Source of the DNA: Tillus elongatus
Lineage: Eukaryota; Arthropoda; Insecta; Coleoptera; Cleridae
Reading direction: 5' to 3'
DNA: 64,000 bases
Assembly: GCA_964006375.1 (NCBI GenBank)
Contig: OZ023262.1
Span: forward strand, 55,948,366-56,012,365
Both the position numbers and the translations under genes were made by a program. This document shows positions 52,636-64,000 of this stretch, piece after piece. Position 1 is the stretch's first letter, and the number at the start of each line of letters is the position of its first letter. The notes beneath the pieces were generated by a model. That model worked only from the letters and a program-made list of their open reading frames with translations. It did not search any database and had not been told where the DNA came from.

Positions 52636-53484
52636 ACTGTATTACAATTTTTAAGTCACCCTTAATAGTTTTTTATGCTTCTTATTATTTTAGTACCTTG
52701 ATTTTCATGTCACTGACACAAAATATTTTTGAAAGGTGAATAATTAATGATCTCCTGTTCATTCATGGCGACTTGAATGGAAATCTTTTAATATTTTTTC
52801 TCCTTTGGAGTCACATTGCTTCTGATAAAAATGAAACTTGGATCTAACGAGGAAAAGCAATTTATCATCCACTTATTGTATCATTTTCTGTCCGTTTCAT
52901 GCCTTGAAAACTCCAATACCTGTAGACTTTTAAAGGTCTAGTTATCAGAGTTCATTTATACGCACACAAAAGTTCGTATGTAAAAAACTCTTATAATAAA
53001 GACCATAGTCTGGAAAATACAGTATTTTGAATCAAAGTGAGCCAGGAGTCATCGCCTACCACGTATTGTGTCTCCAACTGTATGAATATTTTATATGAAA
53101 CTTTCTTTTGTTGAGCCCAAACGAGAATATCGTATATTTTTCTGTATGAAAACAAACTACAAGAGGGCTTATGTAAAAATAAATCCATCAAAAGAAAACA
53201 TTTGTAAAATCTTCTTAGTGTATATATGTCTATATTTAATTGCTTCGTCTGCCCAAGATAAACAGCAGTTATTAGGTTTACATCTTTGTTTTGGGTTTTC
53301 CGTCAAATATTTAAGCTTAATAAATGCCTTTGTTACAGGTGCACCTGTGCCACAAAATAAAAGAAATTAATATTACCTTAAAGTTTTCTCTGACACACGT
53401 CTCCACAGGGCTTTATATAAATGGTGTGTGTTGCATGTTGCATTCAATCTTGCCAAACGCCGAATACAGGTTTTTCCATATAAG
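52636..53484. other. Non-coding, no feature recognised
   Basis: A 91-codon frame at 53095-53370 has no recognisable motif and no splice or promoter support, so it is not called. Confidence 0.4.
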
Positions 53485-53580
53485 TGAAATGCAGTAATGA
53501 GGAGATCGCAACTTTTGAATTTCAGATCAAATTCATTAAATTAGTGCGAACTAGGCGCCCTAGAACACATTCGGGGTCAG

Positions 53581-53676
<96 letters not shown>

Positions 53677-53690
53677 TCACCATTTAAGAC
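53485..53690 (+). repeat. ACH repeat, 5' block and AT core
   Basis: ATGAGGAGATCGCAAC, GTGCGAACTAGGCGCCC and CATTCGGGGTCAG are followed by an AT array (53582-53672). The terminal TAGTGAATTTTC is degraded and the 3' half is absent. Confidence 0.68.
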
Positions 53691-53706
53691 CACATCATTG
53701 GGAAAT

Positions 53707-54388
53707 ACTTGATTTACGCAAGTTGAGTTCAGTTAAATTTTCTTGTTCCGTTTTCTACCTACCTGCCAAATTTGAACAAATCTGGAAGATCTTGAATCTT
53801 TTCAGGTTTTCTTAACCTAACAATTTTTTTGCCTATTCAAATTTATGAAAATCCGTCAAGATGTAGTACACTCATCTGCTGAAGTGGTTTTTTTTATGCA
53901 AAAGTGCTCTAGTTTTAACATTTCACAACAAAATTTGCTAAAGCCATTTTCATCACACTACCAAAAGGTATTTCAGTGGAGAAATGCCATAAATGAATCC
54001 TAGAAAATCCATTTGCCAACCAACAGACCTAAGACAATTTTTTTTGTAAAATGTTGAAACTAGAGCAAGTTTGCATCAAGTACGACATAATTTTTTAGTA
54101 GAAACACTTTTGAACAGAAAAAAAAACTTCAGCAGATGAGTCTACTACATCTTAACAGGTCTTTCCGGATTTTCGTGAATTCGAATGATCCAAAAAATTG
54201 TTAAGTTAAGAAAACATGAGGTTTAAGATGGTCCAAATTTGTTCAAATTTAGGTAGAAAATTTAGGTAAATGTCAAATTTGACAGGTACAGCCGATCGAT
54301 AAAAGAAACACGTCAACGCCATTTTGCATTATTTTCAAAGCACAAACTGTGAACAAAACCTGAACTCAAAGTTTGCGTAAATCCAGTA
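53707..54388. repeat. Foldback element with long inverted arms
   Basis: The left arm (to about 53905) and right arm (from about 54125) are imperfect inverses: TTGAACAAATCTGG with CCAAATTTGTTC, TCATCTGCTGAAG with CTTCAGCAGATGA, and TTTACGCAAG with TTGCGTAAAT at the outer ends. The right arm has an extra segment near 54280-54350. There is no coding sequence. Confidence 0.72.
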
Positions 54389-54394
54389 AAATTT

Positions 54395-54605
54395 TTTAAA
54401 ATTTATTTCAACAACACACCACGAGGGCTTACAGCCTAAATACTATCGTACCGTGGGTGTCGACAAGGAGGAAAGAAGCAACTTGTTAATTCTGGACTTG
54501 AAGGTTTGGAGGTTCGGGGGAGAAGGAAAACATGTGCCGGCAAGGAATTCCACAACTTGGAAGTCCTCGGGACAAAAGAGCGGGCATAACAATATGTTTG
54601 AGCAA
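54395..54605 (-). pseudogene. LINE B 3' end
   Basis: The minus strand encodes FPSPPNLQTFKSRINKLL, then LSSLSTPTVR and a stop, the C-terminal end of a LINE ORF2, preceded in another frame by [13 protein letters not shown]. It is uninterrupted here, so it serves as the empty-site reference for 42658-44137. Confidence 0.8.
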
Positions 54606-54694
54606 GTTCTAAAGCTGGTCAGCTCTTTAATAGTTGGCTGTTGTGGTATACTTGCAATATGGTAGGTGGTAGTGGAATTTTCCTTTACGTGATA

Positions 54695-56363
54695 GTAAAG
54701 GATTTTTTTCACGCCCGAGGAGGTACCACCCCTTACATCAAGGGGCCGGTGAAGTCTCAACGGACGTTTCTGGTTCTGGTGTATGAGTCGGTTTCCCTTA
54801 TAAACAAAAATGATGATGGCTCCTCCTTGTACAAAAGATTCCGGAAGTAAAATACCCCTCCATTCAGATCTCCGGGAGAGGGGTGTACAGGGGGCGCCAG
54901 CATCGAGATTTACAATATCCTTCTCGAATATATGTGGCCTAAATTCTAACATGAACTCCGTCCACCATTTCCTCAAGGCTAATAGGCCCCAACTACTCTT
55001 CCTCACCGAAACTCAAATCAGTGCCAAAACAGCCACTAATCACCTTAATTTCCCGGGGTATGAGCTCCTTACTTCTTTTAGATTCCATGGAGGTGTGTGC
55101 GCGTACGTCCGTAGCAATCTACCCTGCACCAGACTCCCCAATTTATAAGCTGGAAGAAAAGACATACTATGGATAAAACTCTCTCTCAGGGCTGCAACTA
55201 AATTCATCTGTTGCGTTTACCGGTCACCTTCTGATAACAACTTTGTCCAGCTCTTTGACTACCTTTCTGAAAAAACCGACCAACTGATTTCTGAATATCC
55301 TTCCTCCGAGGTCACTATTCTTGGTGACTTCAATGTCCATAATAAGGAATGGCTAGGATCTTCAAAAACCGATCCACAAGGAAGAGCAGCGGAGGCCTTT
55401 GCAGTCAGCAATTCTTTAGCCAATATGGTTCAGCAACCTACTTATTTTCCTCGCATCCGAACACACAGCTCAAATCCCTTGGATCTCCTTCATACTACAA
55501 ATCCTGATATCAGTCACCGCCCCCCTGGGTCGCTCAGACCACGGCATGGTCACTGCTTCCTGCGCAATGCAACCCGAGGTCACACAGTCATCACACCCAC
55601 GTATCGTTTGGCACTACAACTCCGCGAACTGGGACGAAATGCGAGATTACTTTTCCTCATTTCCATGGGCATCTGTCTGCTTCTCTCATCCTGACCCCTC
55701 TGATATCTCACAAAAGGTCACCGAAATTATCCAAGCTGGCATGGAATTATTTATTCCACGTACATAGAAAACCTCTGCAGCCCCTCAAAAGCCCTGGTTC
55801 TCTAAATCCTGTGACAAGGCCAGACTTGAAAAGGTTAAAGCTCACAAAAAGCTTCTACACAATCCCAGTCAAGAAAACCGTCAAGCATTTAATGACACAA
55901 GAAACCGCTATATCCGCATTCTTTCTGAGGCCAAAAGCTCGTTTAATAACCACATCAAAAACAAAGTCCTCTTAAGCTCCAGCGGCAGCAAACCCTTCTG
56001 GACTCTTGCTAAATCGGAATAATTTCTGCAAGAGCACGTTCCCACCTCTTGTCTCAGGGGATGAAATTGTTTCTACCGCCCTGGGCAAGGCTGAACTTTT
56101 TGACTCGTTGTTCGCCGGCAATTCTACTCTCAACCCACCTCCAAATGTTCAACCACCAATAGTCCCCAATATCGCGCATAAAATGACGGATATCATTTTC
56201 AAAACTAAAAAGGTACAAAAGATGCTCTCTTCTCTTAATACCAGGAAAGCCTCTGGCCTTGACGAGATCCCAGCAATTGTTCTCAAAAAATGCGCACCAG
56301 AACTTGCTCCTCTCCTGACTCGTCTGTTTCAAACATCTTACAATAGAGGCATATTCCCTAGAA
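54695..56363 (+). pseudogene. LINE B endonuclease to early RT, inverted relative to its 3' end
   Basis: The endonuclease has ISFSNICGLNSNMNSVHHFL, LLFLTETQIS, ILGDFNVHNKEWLG and GRSDHGMV. The linker region follows (KPWFSKSCDKARLEKVKAHK, LSEAKSSFNNHIKNK), then LNTRKASGLDEIPAIVLKKC and YNRGIFPR. Stops occur near 55145 and 55765, a frameshift near 55510 and a small deletion near 56015. It ends at 56363, before the RT palm. It lies on the plus strand while the matching 3' end (54395-54605) is on the minus strand. Confidence 0.85.
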
Positions 56364-56395
56364 TTTCCCATATGATGCGCATTTTAATGGCGAAC

Positions 56396-56397
<2 letters not shown>

Positions 56398-56475
<78 letters not shown>
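56398..56475. repeat. (AT)n microsatellite
   Basis: AT array right after the truncated LINE B. Its flanks are not ACH. Confidence 0.95.
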
Positions 56476-57589
<1,114 letters not shown>

Positions 57590-58131
57590 TGTTCAGGCGA
57601 ACAGATGATCTTTCATAACGGCCCTAATAGCCTTAAAAATGTAATTAGTAAAAACACCAAAATAATTATTACAAGTGGGTCAGTTAAATTCTGTAATGCA
57701 GTTATGTAAACATTTCAATAAATTGGAGGTCGACATTATATGGAGCAACGTTGAAATTGTCACGTTCAGCATATAAACCATAACAAACGAATTTGTAAGA
57801 CCAGACAGGAATGTTTAGTCAGCAAGGTTAAGAATTAAAATATGTCATTGTTGGTAAATATAAAGCAGAATCATTGTAGTAAAAAATATAGTTAATTAAA
57901 CTCCGTTCTAGAATGTAGGCGGAAATGTATATCGTTCATTTTAAATAAGCTGCTGAAATGTAGTCGGGTAATTAACGCCGCGATTATTTAATTAAATAAG
58001 CAATGCCATATTTAACAGTCAAAGTAAGTTTCACTTATTTTAGTTATTATGATTATTAATAAGTTTTGTGCTTTAACATATGTGCTTCGTACCTAAATTT
58101 TTTCCCTATAATTAACCTCCTTCCGTAAACA
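57590..58131 (+). repeat. Left LTR (542 bp)
   Basis: TGTTCAGG...TAAACA. The first roughly 400 bp are very close to the right LTR. A segment present in the right LTR around its AATAAA is missing here. Confidence 0.9.
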
Positions 58132-58299
58132 TGGTCCATGAAGTAAAAGAAAACATGGTCCTTCACAGACTAGAGTAGTTGAAGAGCAGGGCCCTTCGAC
58201 GAAAAAGAACCAGTGCCAGTGAAAATACAGTGCTCACTTAAACCTTATCAAATATCCTTTAACCCAAGTCTCCAAATACCCTTTATTTTAGTGAATATA

Positions 58300-58530
58300 A
58301 GCAGGGCAGTACCAGAAGAAGGTCAGCTCCAATAAAGTAAATAAACAGGACAGAAGAGTCCAGTGCAGTACCAGAAGAAGGTCAGTTCCAATAAAGTAAA
58401 TAAACAGGACAGAAGAGTCCGGGGCAGTACCAAAGAGAAGGTCAGTTCCAGTATAGCAAATAAACAGAAGCATACGGGGCAGTACCGAAAGAAGGTCAGT
58501 TTCAGCAAAGCAGATACAGGGTCAAAGACA
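58300..58530 (+). repeat. Tandem repeat in the retrotransposon leader, about 60-bp units
   Basis: Units share GGGCAGTACCAGAAGAAGG and TCAGTTCCAATAAAGTAAAT, with about three and a half copies before the gag start. Confidence 0.75.
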
Positions 58531-58648
58531 AAAATACAGGGTTAAAGACAATATATAGGTCACAGGCAACTAGGAATCTGATTAAAAGAAGAACTAAGCC
58601 ACAAGGTAACAAAGTCAATTATTAAATCAAATTAAAATTAAGGAAGCA

Positions 58649-59413
58649 ATGGAGGAATTAAAAATGCGTTCGAAAGAACTAAAATTACGGGTAAACCAAT
58701 TTATCCAAAAATTAGAAGAAGTAGAAAAAATGAACGATAACAATATACCTATCACATTTGAAATCAGAAAAGGAAACCTAGAAAGGCAATGGGATAAAAT
58801 TGAAGATGTCATAATGAATATAAAAATAATGACAGAATCAGAAAATCTAGATGAAGCTCATTCGACGCTAAGCCAATGGTACGATAACGCCATGGTTAAG
58901 CTGGAAAGAGCAATTAACAAAGAAGCATACCGCTATTCCTCACTGTTTCCAGAATTCGAATTACCAAAAATAAGAATACCAGTATTCACATGCAAGTATA
59001 AGGAACGGACAGCATTCCCAGAGAAAGTCCAAAAATCAATAAATTCAACAATTGAAGAATTCTACGCAAAAATAGCGCCAAGGAATAATCATGAAAGTTT
59101 CATTGAAGAAATACAAGAAGTTGAAAAAGCAAGAAACAAGCAAGAAATATTTAATTTAAATTTATGTAAAGAAATGCCAGAGGTAGAAGAAGCCACAAAA
59201 GAGCAAGAAATATTCAACTTAAATTTTATTAAAGAAATACCAGAGATAGAAGAAGCCAAAGACGAGCAGGGAAGAGTGAATTTAAAAAGTTATCCAGAAA
59301 ATTTTAGATCTGAAGCCAAATCAGCAGCGAAGAAAACTAATGTAAGTAGAGAGAGCAAATTATTAAAAGGGAAGAAAGAAGCACAAGAAGTAAAACAAGC
59401 AGTATACGAATAG
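58649..59413 (+). CDS. gag-like protein of the LTR retrotransposon
   Basis: 254 codons from ATG 58649 to the stop at 59411-59413. The N-terminal half is helical and charged (RSKELKLRVNQFIQKLEEVE). A motif LPKIRIPVFTCKYKERTAF near residues 108-127 resembles the LPKIxLPxF segment of BEL/Pao gag proteins. The C-terminal half has three tandem repeats of about 21 residues (E-IEEA-K-EQEIFNLN type), then a basic tail. No zinc knuckle is present and no frameshift is seen, so the frame may still be used. Confidence 0.72.
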   Translation: MEELKMRSKELKLRVNQFIQKLEEVEKMNDNNIPITFEIRKGNLERQWDKIEDVIMNIKIMTESENLDEAHSTLSQWYDNAMVKLERAINKEAYRYSSLFPEFELPKIRIPVFTCKYKERTAFPEKVQKSINSTIEEFYAKIAPRNNHESFIEEIQEVEKARNKQEIFNLNLCKEMPEVEEATKEQEIFNLNFIKEIPEIEEAKDEQGRVNLKSYPENFRSEAKSAAKKTNVSRESKLLKGKKEAQEVKQAVYE

Positions 59414-60335
59414 AAAAAGTCCCAATAGAAACGAAGATAGGAAAGAAAGAATTTTATAGAGTAGGAGCAGTAAGAAGTACAACCACCCAGAGATTTACAC
59501 ACACTTGGGTGGAGTATGGAGGTCAGAATCAGGGACAAGCAAAAATGGGCAGAGGCCACAAAATATACTGGGGCCATCCAGCAATAGTGGAAGGCTCACG
59601 GAAGCAAAGCCACAAGGTAGATGGGTATAAGGTGCATGTTCGCAAGTTGAAGCACAGGGTCAGATGGAAGTTCAAGAGGAAGAAAGTACACGCAGGGCAC
59701 ATGGTAGCAACCAAACAATGGCCGCTGCGTGGTCAAGTTCAGTCATGGGTCAGTGGGAAAGCACTCCAAAACGATTCAAGGTCTGCGTGGCTGGGTTTTG
59801 TGGAGTGGGAAGAACTCTGCAAGAAAAGCAGAGACAGTTCACACAACATGAAGGAAAACACCAGAAGGAAGACGAGATGACATACCCAACCCATCACCAG
59901 GAAGAAGGAAGAAATTGTTAGATCATGTAAATTATATTACGCTCCTAGAATGGTATATATAATTTTATTATTTTAATTATTATTTCTGTTATGATACATA
60001 AAGTGTATCAAAAAATATTAATCATTAAGATTTATACTACCATCTTAGAGTAGTAGACATAATTGTAGTGTAATTTTAATTATTGCGATTATCTCACGTA
60101 AGGTTATATTCAAAAAAGATTTATTTATTTATTATTACGATTACCCTCATAGAGTGGTATACATAGTATATCAATTTAATTATGGTGATATCGTAAGATT
60201 GAATCCAAAAATTATTAGTTTTACGATTAACTTCGGAAACATAAAGATTGTCTACACTTATTAAAGTATTAGTAGCTCATCAAACATTTAGGTCAGAGCC
60301 ATAGGGCGAGCTGTCATTCTTTCGACTTGGCAGTA
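59414..60335 (+). other. Retrotransposon interior without pol
   Basis: It contains a 123-codon frame (59509-59880) with Lys/His/Trp-rich sequence (GHKIYWGHPAIVEGS) and no known domain. It may be a degraded leftover. The rest is AT-rich untranslated sequence before the right LTR. Confidence 0.5.
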
Positions 60336-60945
60336 TGTTCAGGCGAACAGATGATATTTCATAACGGCCCTAATAGCCTGAAAAATGTAATTAGTAAAAA
60401 CACCAAAATAATTATTACAAGTAGGTCAGTTAAATTCTGTAATGCAGTTATGTAAAGATTTCAATAAATTGGAGGTCGACATTATATGGAGCGACGTTGA
60501 AATTGTCACATTCAGCATATAAACCATAACAAACGAATTTGTAAGACAGACAGGAATGTTTAGTCAGCAAGGTTAAGAATTAAAATATGTCATTGTTGGT
60601 AAATATAAAGCAGATTCATTGTAGTAAAAATATAGTTAATTAAACTCCATTCTAGAATGTAGGCGGAAATGTATATCGTTCATTTTAAATAAGCTGATGA
60701 AATGTAGTCGGATAAATAACGCCGCAATTATTTAATTATATAAACACTGTTATTAATTAATAGTCAAAGATGATAATATGTAAGTTCTATTATCCCATTT
60801 TTATATATCATATTGTTAATATTATTATGTTTATTAAGTTTTGTGCTTTAATATCGTTACCAATAAACCGTTATCTATGTCATAACATATGTGCTTCGTT
60901 CCTACATCTTTTATTCTGATAATTCACCCTCCGCTTCCATAAACA
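60336..60945 (+). repeat. Right LTR (610 bp)
   Basis: Same start and end as the left LTR. It holds ACCAATAAACC near 60860, a poly(A) signal absent from the left copy. Confidence 0.9.
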
Positions 60946-61120
60946 CCGTTATTATTTTTACAACATACGACAAAAAATTGCCTACGTTAATTATAGGGTG
61001 TCTTGAGCTACATCTTATAAAATTATTTTGACAGGTGATACAATTTTTTTATTTTTGTGTCGAAACACCCCTTATATTATTGTATTTTTGCATTTTCCAT
61101 GAAATTATAATGCATGTTTG

Positions 61121-62074
61121 TAAGGCCAAAAATTTGATAGCGTTCATCGTTTTTTATTTATTTCAATTGTTCTGCAACTTTTCACATTTGTTGCATATCA
61201 AAAATTATGATATTTACCAATAGATAGCGGAGTCCTATGTTTTTTTTTACTTTTTCAAACAGTAAAGATATTTTGATGAAATATGGTACATTGTTTTTAC
61301 TATTCATACGTTATACTGATAACCAAATCTCTTTGTTGTAACTGGAAAAAAGTGAAGGTGGCGGCAGTACGTAAAATTTTTATTTATATACCCTTTGGAC
61401 ACATTGTACATGTATGTGTATATGTGTGTGGGTAGGTAATAACAAAGAAGTAAAAACTTACCGGTCAAGCATTTGTTTAAGAATGTATACACTTATTGCA
61501 CATACCTGAAACAAGAAAACATTATTAGGTTACTAGTTTACTTTATTTTAGCTAACAAACAGTTATTAACACAGCAATTATTATTTATTTATTTTTTACT
61601 TGACTACAAAGAAAACAAATTCAGAATTCGATGCATATATCGGTTTTCAGCTTATTCTCATTAAACCAGTTCGCTGATAAAAAAATATTAACGACTTTCT
61701 GTGAGTGACTGTGAACTAGGACCCCTATAACCCACATTTAAGTTCCGTAAATTGTTATGTTTATACAGATGGTCCTAATTTGGTCTATAAAAATATCAGT
61801 ATCGATTTCTCAAGCTATTTTAAACATAAAATTTTCAATGAATGTTTCCTCAGACTTTTACCTCTAGAGATACAATGTGTTAAATGTTTACGAGAAATGA
61901 AGATTTTTTCGCATACTCATAAATCGCCTAATTGGAGTAGTTCGAAATTCCTTCAATGCTATCTCTATAATTTGGTGCTTAAGTTACTTATTCAATCTAC
62001 TAGAGAAAATGTGGTCCTAGTGTTACTTTTTATGAAAAATACTGATTGAAAAAAAATTTGGTAATCCTAATACA
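61121..62074. other. Non-coding, no feature recognised
   Basis: An ACH-3'-module-like phrase (ATATGGTACATTGTTTTTAC) occurs near 61280 and a GACTGTGAACTAGGACCCC phrase near 61710, both heavily decayed. An 89-codon frame at 61780-62049 has no recognisable motif. Confidence 0.45.
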
Positions 62075-62142
62075 TTTTAGTGAATGTTCTTTAAGAAAAT
62101 TTGGATTTCGCCCCTAGAACCCAAATCCAAGGTCAGGTAAAA

Positions 62143-62201
<59 letters not shown>

Positions 62202-62310
62202 CCAACTGATAACTCTAAAAATACTTCACCAATCGAAACCAAATTTGGCAATTCCCCTCATTTTGTTAATAGCTTGGATGAGTTCGTTAGACAGTTTTGA
62301 AACTCGAATA
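62075..62310 (+). mobile_element. ACH repeat, 5' block, AT core and start of body
   Basis: TTTTAGTGAATGTTC, CCCCTAGAACCCAAATCC, AT core 62148-62198, then CCAACTGATAACTC and a body that breaks off after GATGAGTTCGTTAGACAG. Confidence 0.72.
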
Positions 62311-62675
62311 CTTTTAGAAAAACATGGAAAAAACTTCTTGAACACGCAATATCTTTCTAATTACTATAGCGAGCACGTACACATTGTACAAATGGTCCTG
62401 CCTGTCAAATTTGAACTGAATTGGTTCAGTAGATCTCGAGCTATAACTAAATAAAAAATCAATAATTTACGATATGGCCGGCCTGAAAATACCTCTAAAT
62501 AGAAACCTATAATGTTAGACAATGTCAGACGGATAAATCAGGGTTCCGCTGCCATTGCAAAAAAACTCCAAATTAAGTTTTAAAGGGACAGGCTACGGAA
62601 ATATGGCACAATAAACAATCGGCGGGATTGCCATTTACGACAACTGTCATCTAAATCTGTGGATATCAGAAAACT
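62311..62675. other. Non-coding, no feature recognised
   Basis: No gene and no ACH ends are seen. Confidence 0.4.
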
Positions 62676-63734
62676 CTGGACGCAGCAAGTGCGTTATGGA
62701 AGTGAATTTCATAAAAATGTTTTTAATTACAAATATATCGCTCTAATGCGAGCAGGTATCAATTTGGTTACCGGTATAACCTATATAGTAGGAACAATGT
62801 ATCATATTTTATCAAAATAATTATTTGAAAATGTACACAAATTTTCGGAAAATAAACTTTAAATGTTTCTGAGAAAACTGGTCTCCTAGCCAATGAACCT
62901 TAGGTTAATAGCAACTTGAGTTATTGAAATTTGAAAGATTTAATAAAAATTCGCAACCAAATACAGTTAAATGTTGGTTTCCTAACCAACAAAACTTACG
63001 TTAATTGCAAATGAATTATTGAAATTTGGAGGATTTAATGAAAATTTGCTACCAAAACGCACTTACTGCGTCCAGATTTTTTCTTACAAACATGCATCAT
63101 ATTTCGAAAAAAAAATGCTAAAATGCAGTAACGAATTTGTTCTACGAAAATAAGCTAAAAATTATAGACCGTTAAACCACAAACTTCACTAAACCTACAG
63201 CGAAAGCATCAACTTAACTAAACCGACAGCCAAAGCATCAGAGAAAGGGTCTATTTGAAATGAATTTTCTGGGAATATTTTAGTAAAATGAAGGACAATG
63301 ACGATTGAAACTAAGACTTCAGGCTTTGTAAAATATTATTCTTGAGACATTTTCCTTCCATAACTCATATTAGTTTCAGGTTCATTGCCTAAATATTACC
63401 AATTTTGACGTTTAAAATCGCGACTTTTGACGTTTTGAGGAAAATCCAAATTTATTTTTCTTTAAATGCCTGTAACTTTTTTGTCCTTTAACTTACAGAG
63501 CTTAATTTTACCTATAATAATATAAACCCGCTAATGAAATTTGGTTGTCCTTATTTTGTTAATTCCGGAGATATAAATTTTTTTCGATTTTTTTCGAAAG
63601 AAAACACAAAATTTTCCGGGAAAACCTCGGCGGATTTTCCTGGCTAACGAACTTATCCAAGCCACTTGCGAAAGGAAGGTATTCACCAAGTTTTATCAAA
63701 ATCGGTCCATTATTTTTTTAGTTATAGGTGTGAC

Positions 63735-63830
<96 letters not shown>

Positions 63831-63966
63831 ATATAAAGTCTGAAACCGACCTCGGATTTCGGTTCCAGGGGTCCTAAATAGCGCTCATTTGAAGCAATTT
63901 TTTCAAAATTCGAAAGTCGGGATCTCCCCAATAGTGATTTTTTTAAAGAAAATTCACTAAAAATAT
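62676..63966 (-). mobile_element. ACH repeat, reference full-length copy
   Basis: Minus orientation from 5' TTTTTAGTGAATTTTC (63966) through GGGGAGATCCCGAC, GAGGTCGGTTTCAG, the AT core (63739-63826), GTGTCACACCTATAAC, the body with CCAGGAAAATCCGCCG, a middle part with paired GCTGTAGGTTTAG-type motifs (63180-63240), and the 3' module (62676-63077) ending CTTGCTGCGTCCAGAG. About 1.29 kb, no coding frame, uninterrupted. It is best used as the family model in this window. Confidence 0.82.
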
Positions 63967-64000
63967 AAATGGTTAGAAATTTTAATGAGTGATTCAATTT

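Larger units (their letters stand above)
57590..60945 (+). mobile_element. LTR retrotransposon (BEL/Pao-like), non-autonomous
   Basis: Two direct LTRs (57590-58131 and 60336-60945) start TGTTCAGGCGAACAG and end TAAACA. The exact 5-bp target duplication CCGTT lies at 57585-57589 and 60946-60950. A candidate primer binding site, TGGTCCATG, starts right after the left LTR. Between the LTRs are a tandemly repeated leader, a gag-like ORF and about 900 bp without pol. At 3.36 kb it cannot encode protease, RT or integrase, so it would depend on enzymes from a full-length relative. Confidence 0.92.

Noticed and set aside
53095..53370. A 91-codon possible secreted or membrane protein
   Set aside because: There is a hydrophobic stretch but no recognisable motif, promoter or splice signal, and the base composition matches its surroundings.

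Overview
The window is eukaryotic nuclear DNA, most likely from an arthropod and probably an insect. It is AT-rich and has no operons or ribosome binding sites. It contains intron-style splice signals, arthropod-type initiators (TCAGT) and a dense mix of transposons of kinds common in insects: piggyBac, Tc1/mariner, I-like and Jockey/CR1-like LINEs, a BEL/Pao-like LTR element, a probable Penelope-like remnant and tRNA-derived SINEs. The species cannot be named from the sequence. Very little of the window looks like ordinary host gene. The best non-repeat candidate is a multi-exon gene at 18.4-23.9 kb whose product has two zinc-finger-like motifs and a tyrosine-recombinase-like C-terminal domain. 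It carries two in-frame stops and one frameshift, so it is probably a pseudogene unless the assembly is wrong there.

The main organising feature is a high-copy, non-autonomous repeat family, called ACH here (AT-core, Helentron-like). Each full copy starts TTTAGTGAATTTTC, has a conserved 5' block, then usually a long (AT)n array, a body with GATTTTGATGAAATTTGG-like sequence, and a 3' module ending AACGCACTTGCTGCGTCC plus a T run. About 29 long (AT)n arrays are present and most sit inside these repeats. Two comparisons within the window (14.36-15.76 kb against 25.6 kb, and 42.66-44.14 kb inside a LINE) act as paralogous empty sites and define the ends of the family.

Layout. 0.4-1.5 kb: ACH 5' fragment, two minus-strand hammerhead-ribozyme-like motifs and a Penelope-like remnant. 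1.5-3.7 kb: decayed piggyBac element with perfect 15-bp terminal inverted repeats. 4.3-6.1 kb: ACH copies. 6.8-7.6 kb: decayed LINE. 8.9-9.4 kb: 540-bp (CA)n. 9.8-15.8 kb: ACH copies and a SINE. 16.7-19.3 kb: MITE-like repeats. 14.1-23.9 kb: the tyrosine-recombinase-like gene. 24.5-25.2 kb: ACH. 25.9-27.6 kb: LINE A (minus). 27.8-29.35 kb: rearranged mariner-like element with a nested SINE. 30.3-35.8 kb: almost complete I-like LINE (gag, endonuclease, RT, RNase H). 37.3-41.8 kb: ACH copies, with a Tc1/mariner-like element holding an uninterrupted 367-codon transposase inserted at the (TA)n/(TG)n core. 42.5-47.1 kb: pieces of LINEs B and C and an ACH copy carrying an exon-like fragment. 47.1-47.5 kb: probable solo LTR with heat-shock-element-like promoter. 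48.1-48.9 kb: tandem repeats. 49.4-53.5 kb: AT-rich DNA without genes. 53.7-56.4 kb: foldback repeat and an inverted LINE B copy. 57.6-60.9 kb: LTR retrotransposon with a 5-bp target duplication, gag only. 62.1-64 kb: further ACH copies.

The reading is a heterochromatin-like nest of elements inserted into elements. Several frameshifts lie in homopolymer runs, so some breaks could be assembly errors.
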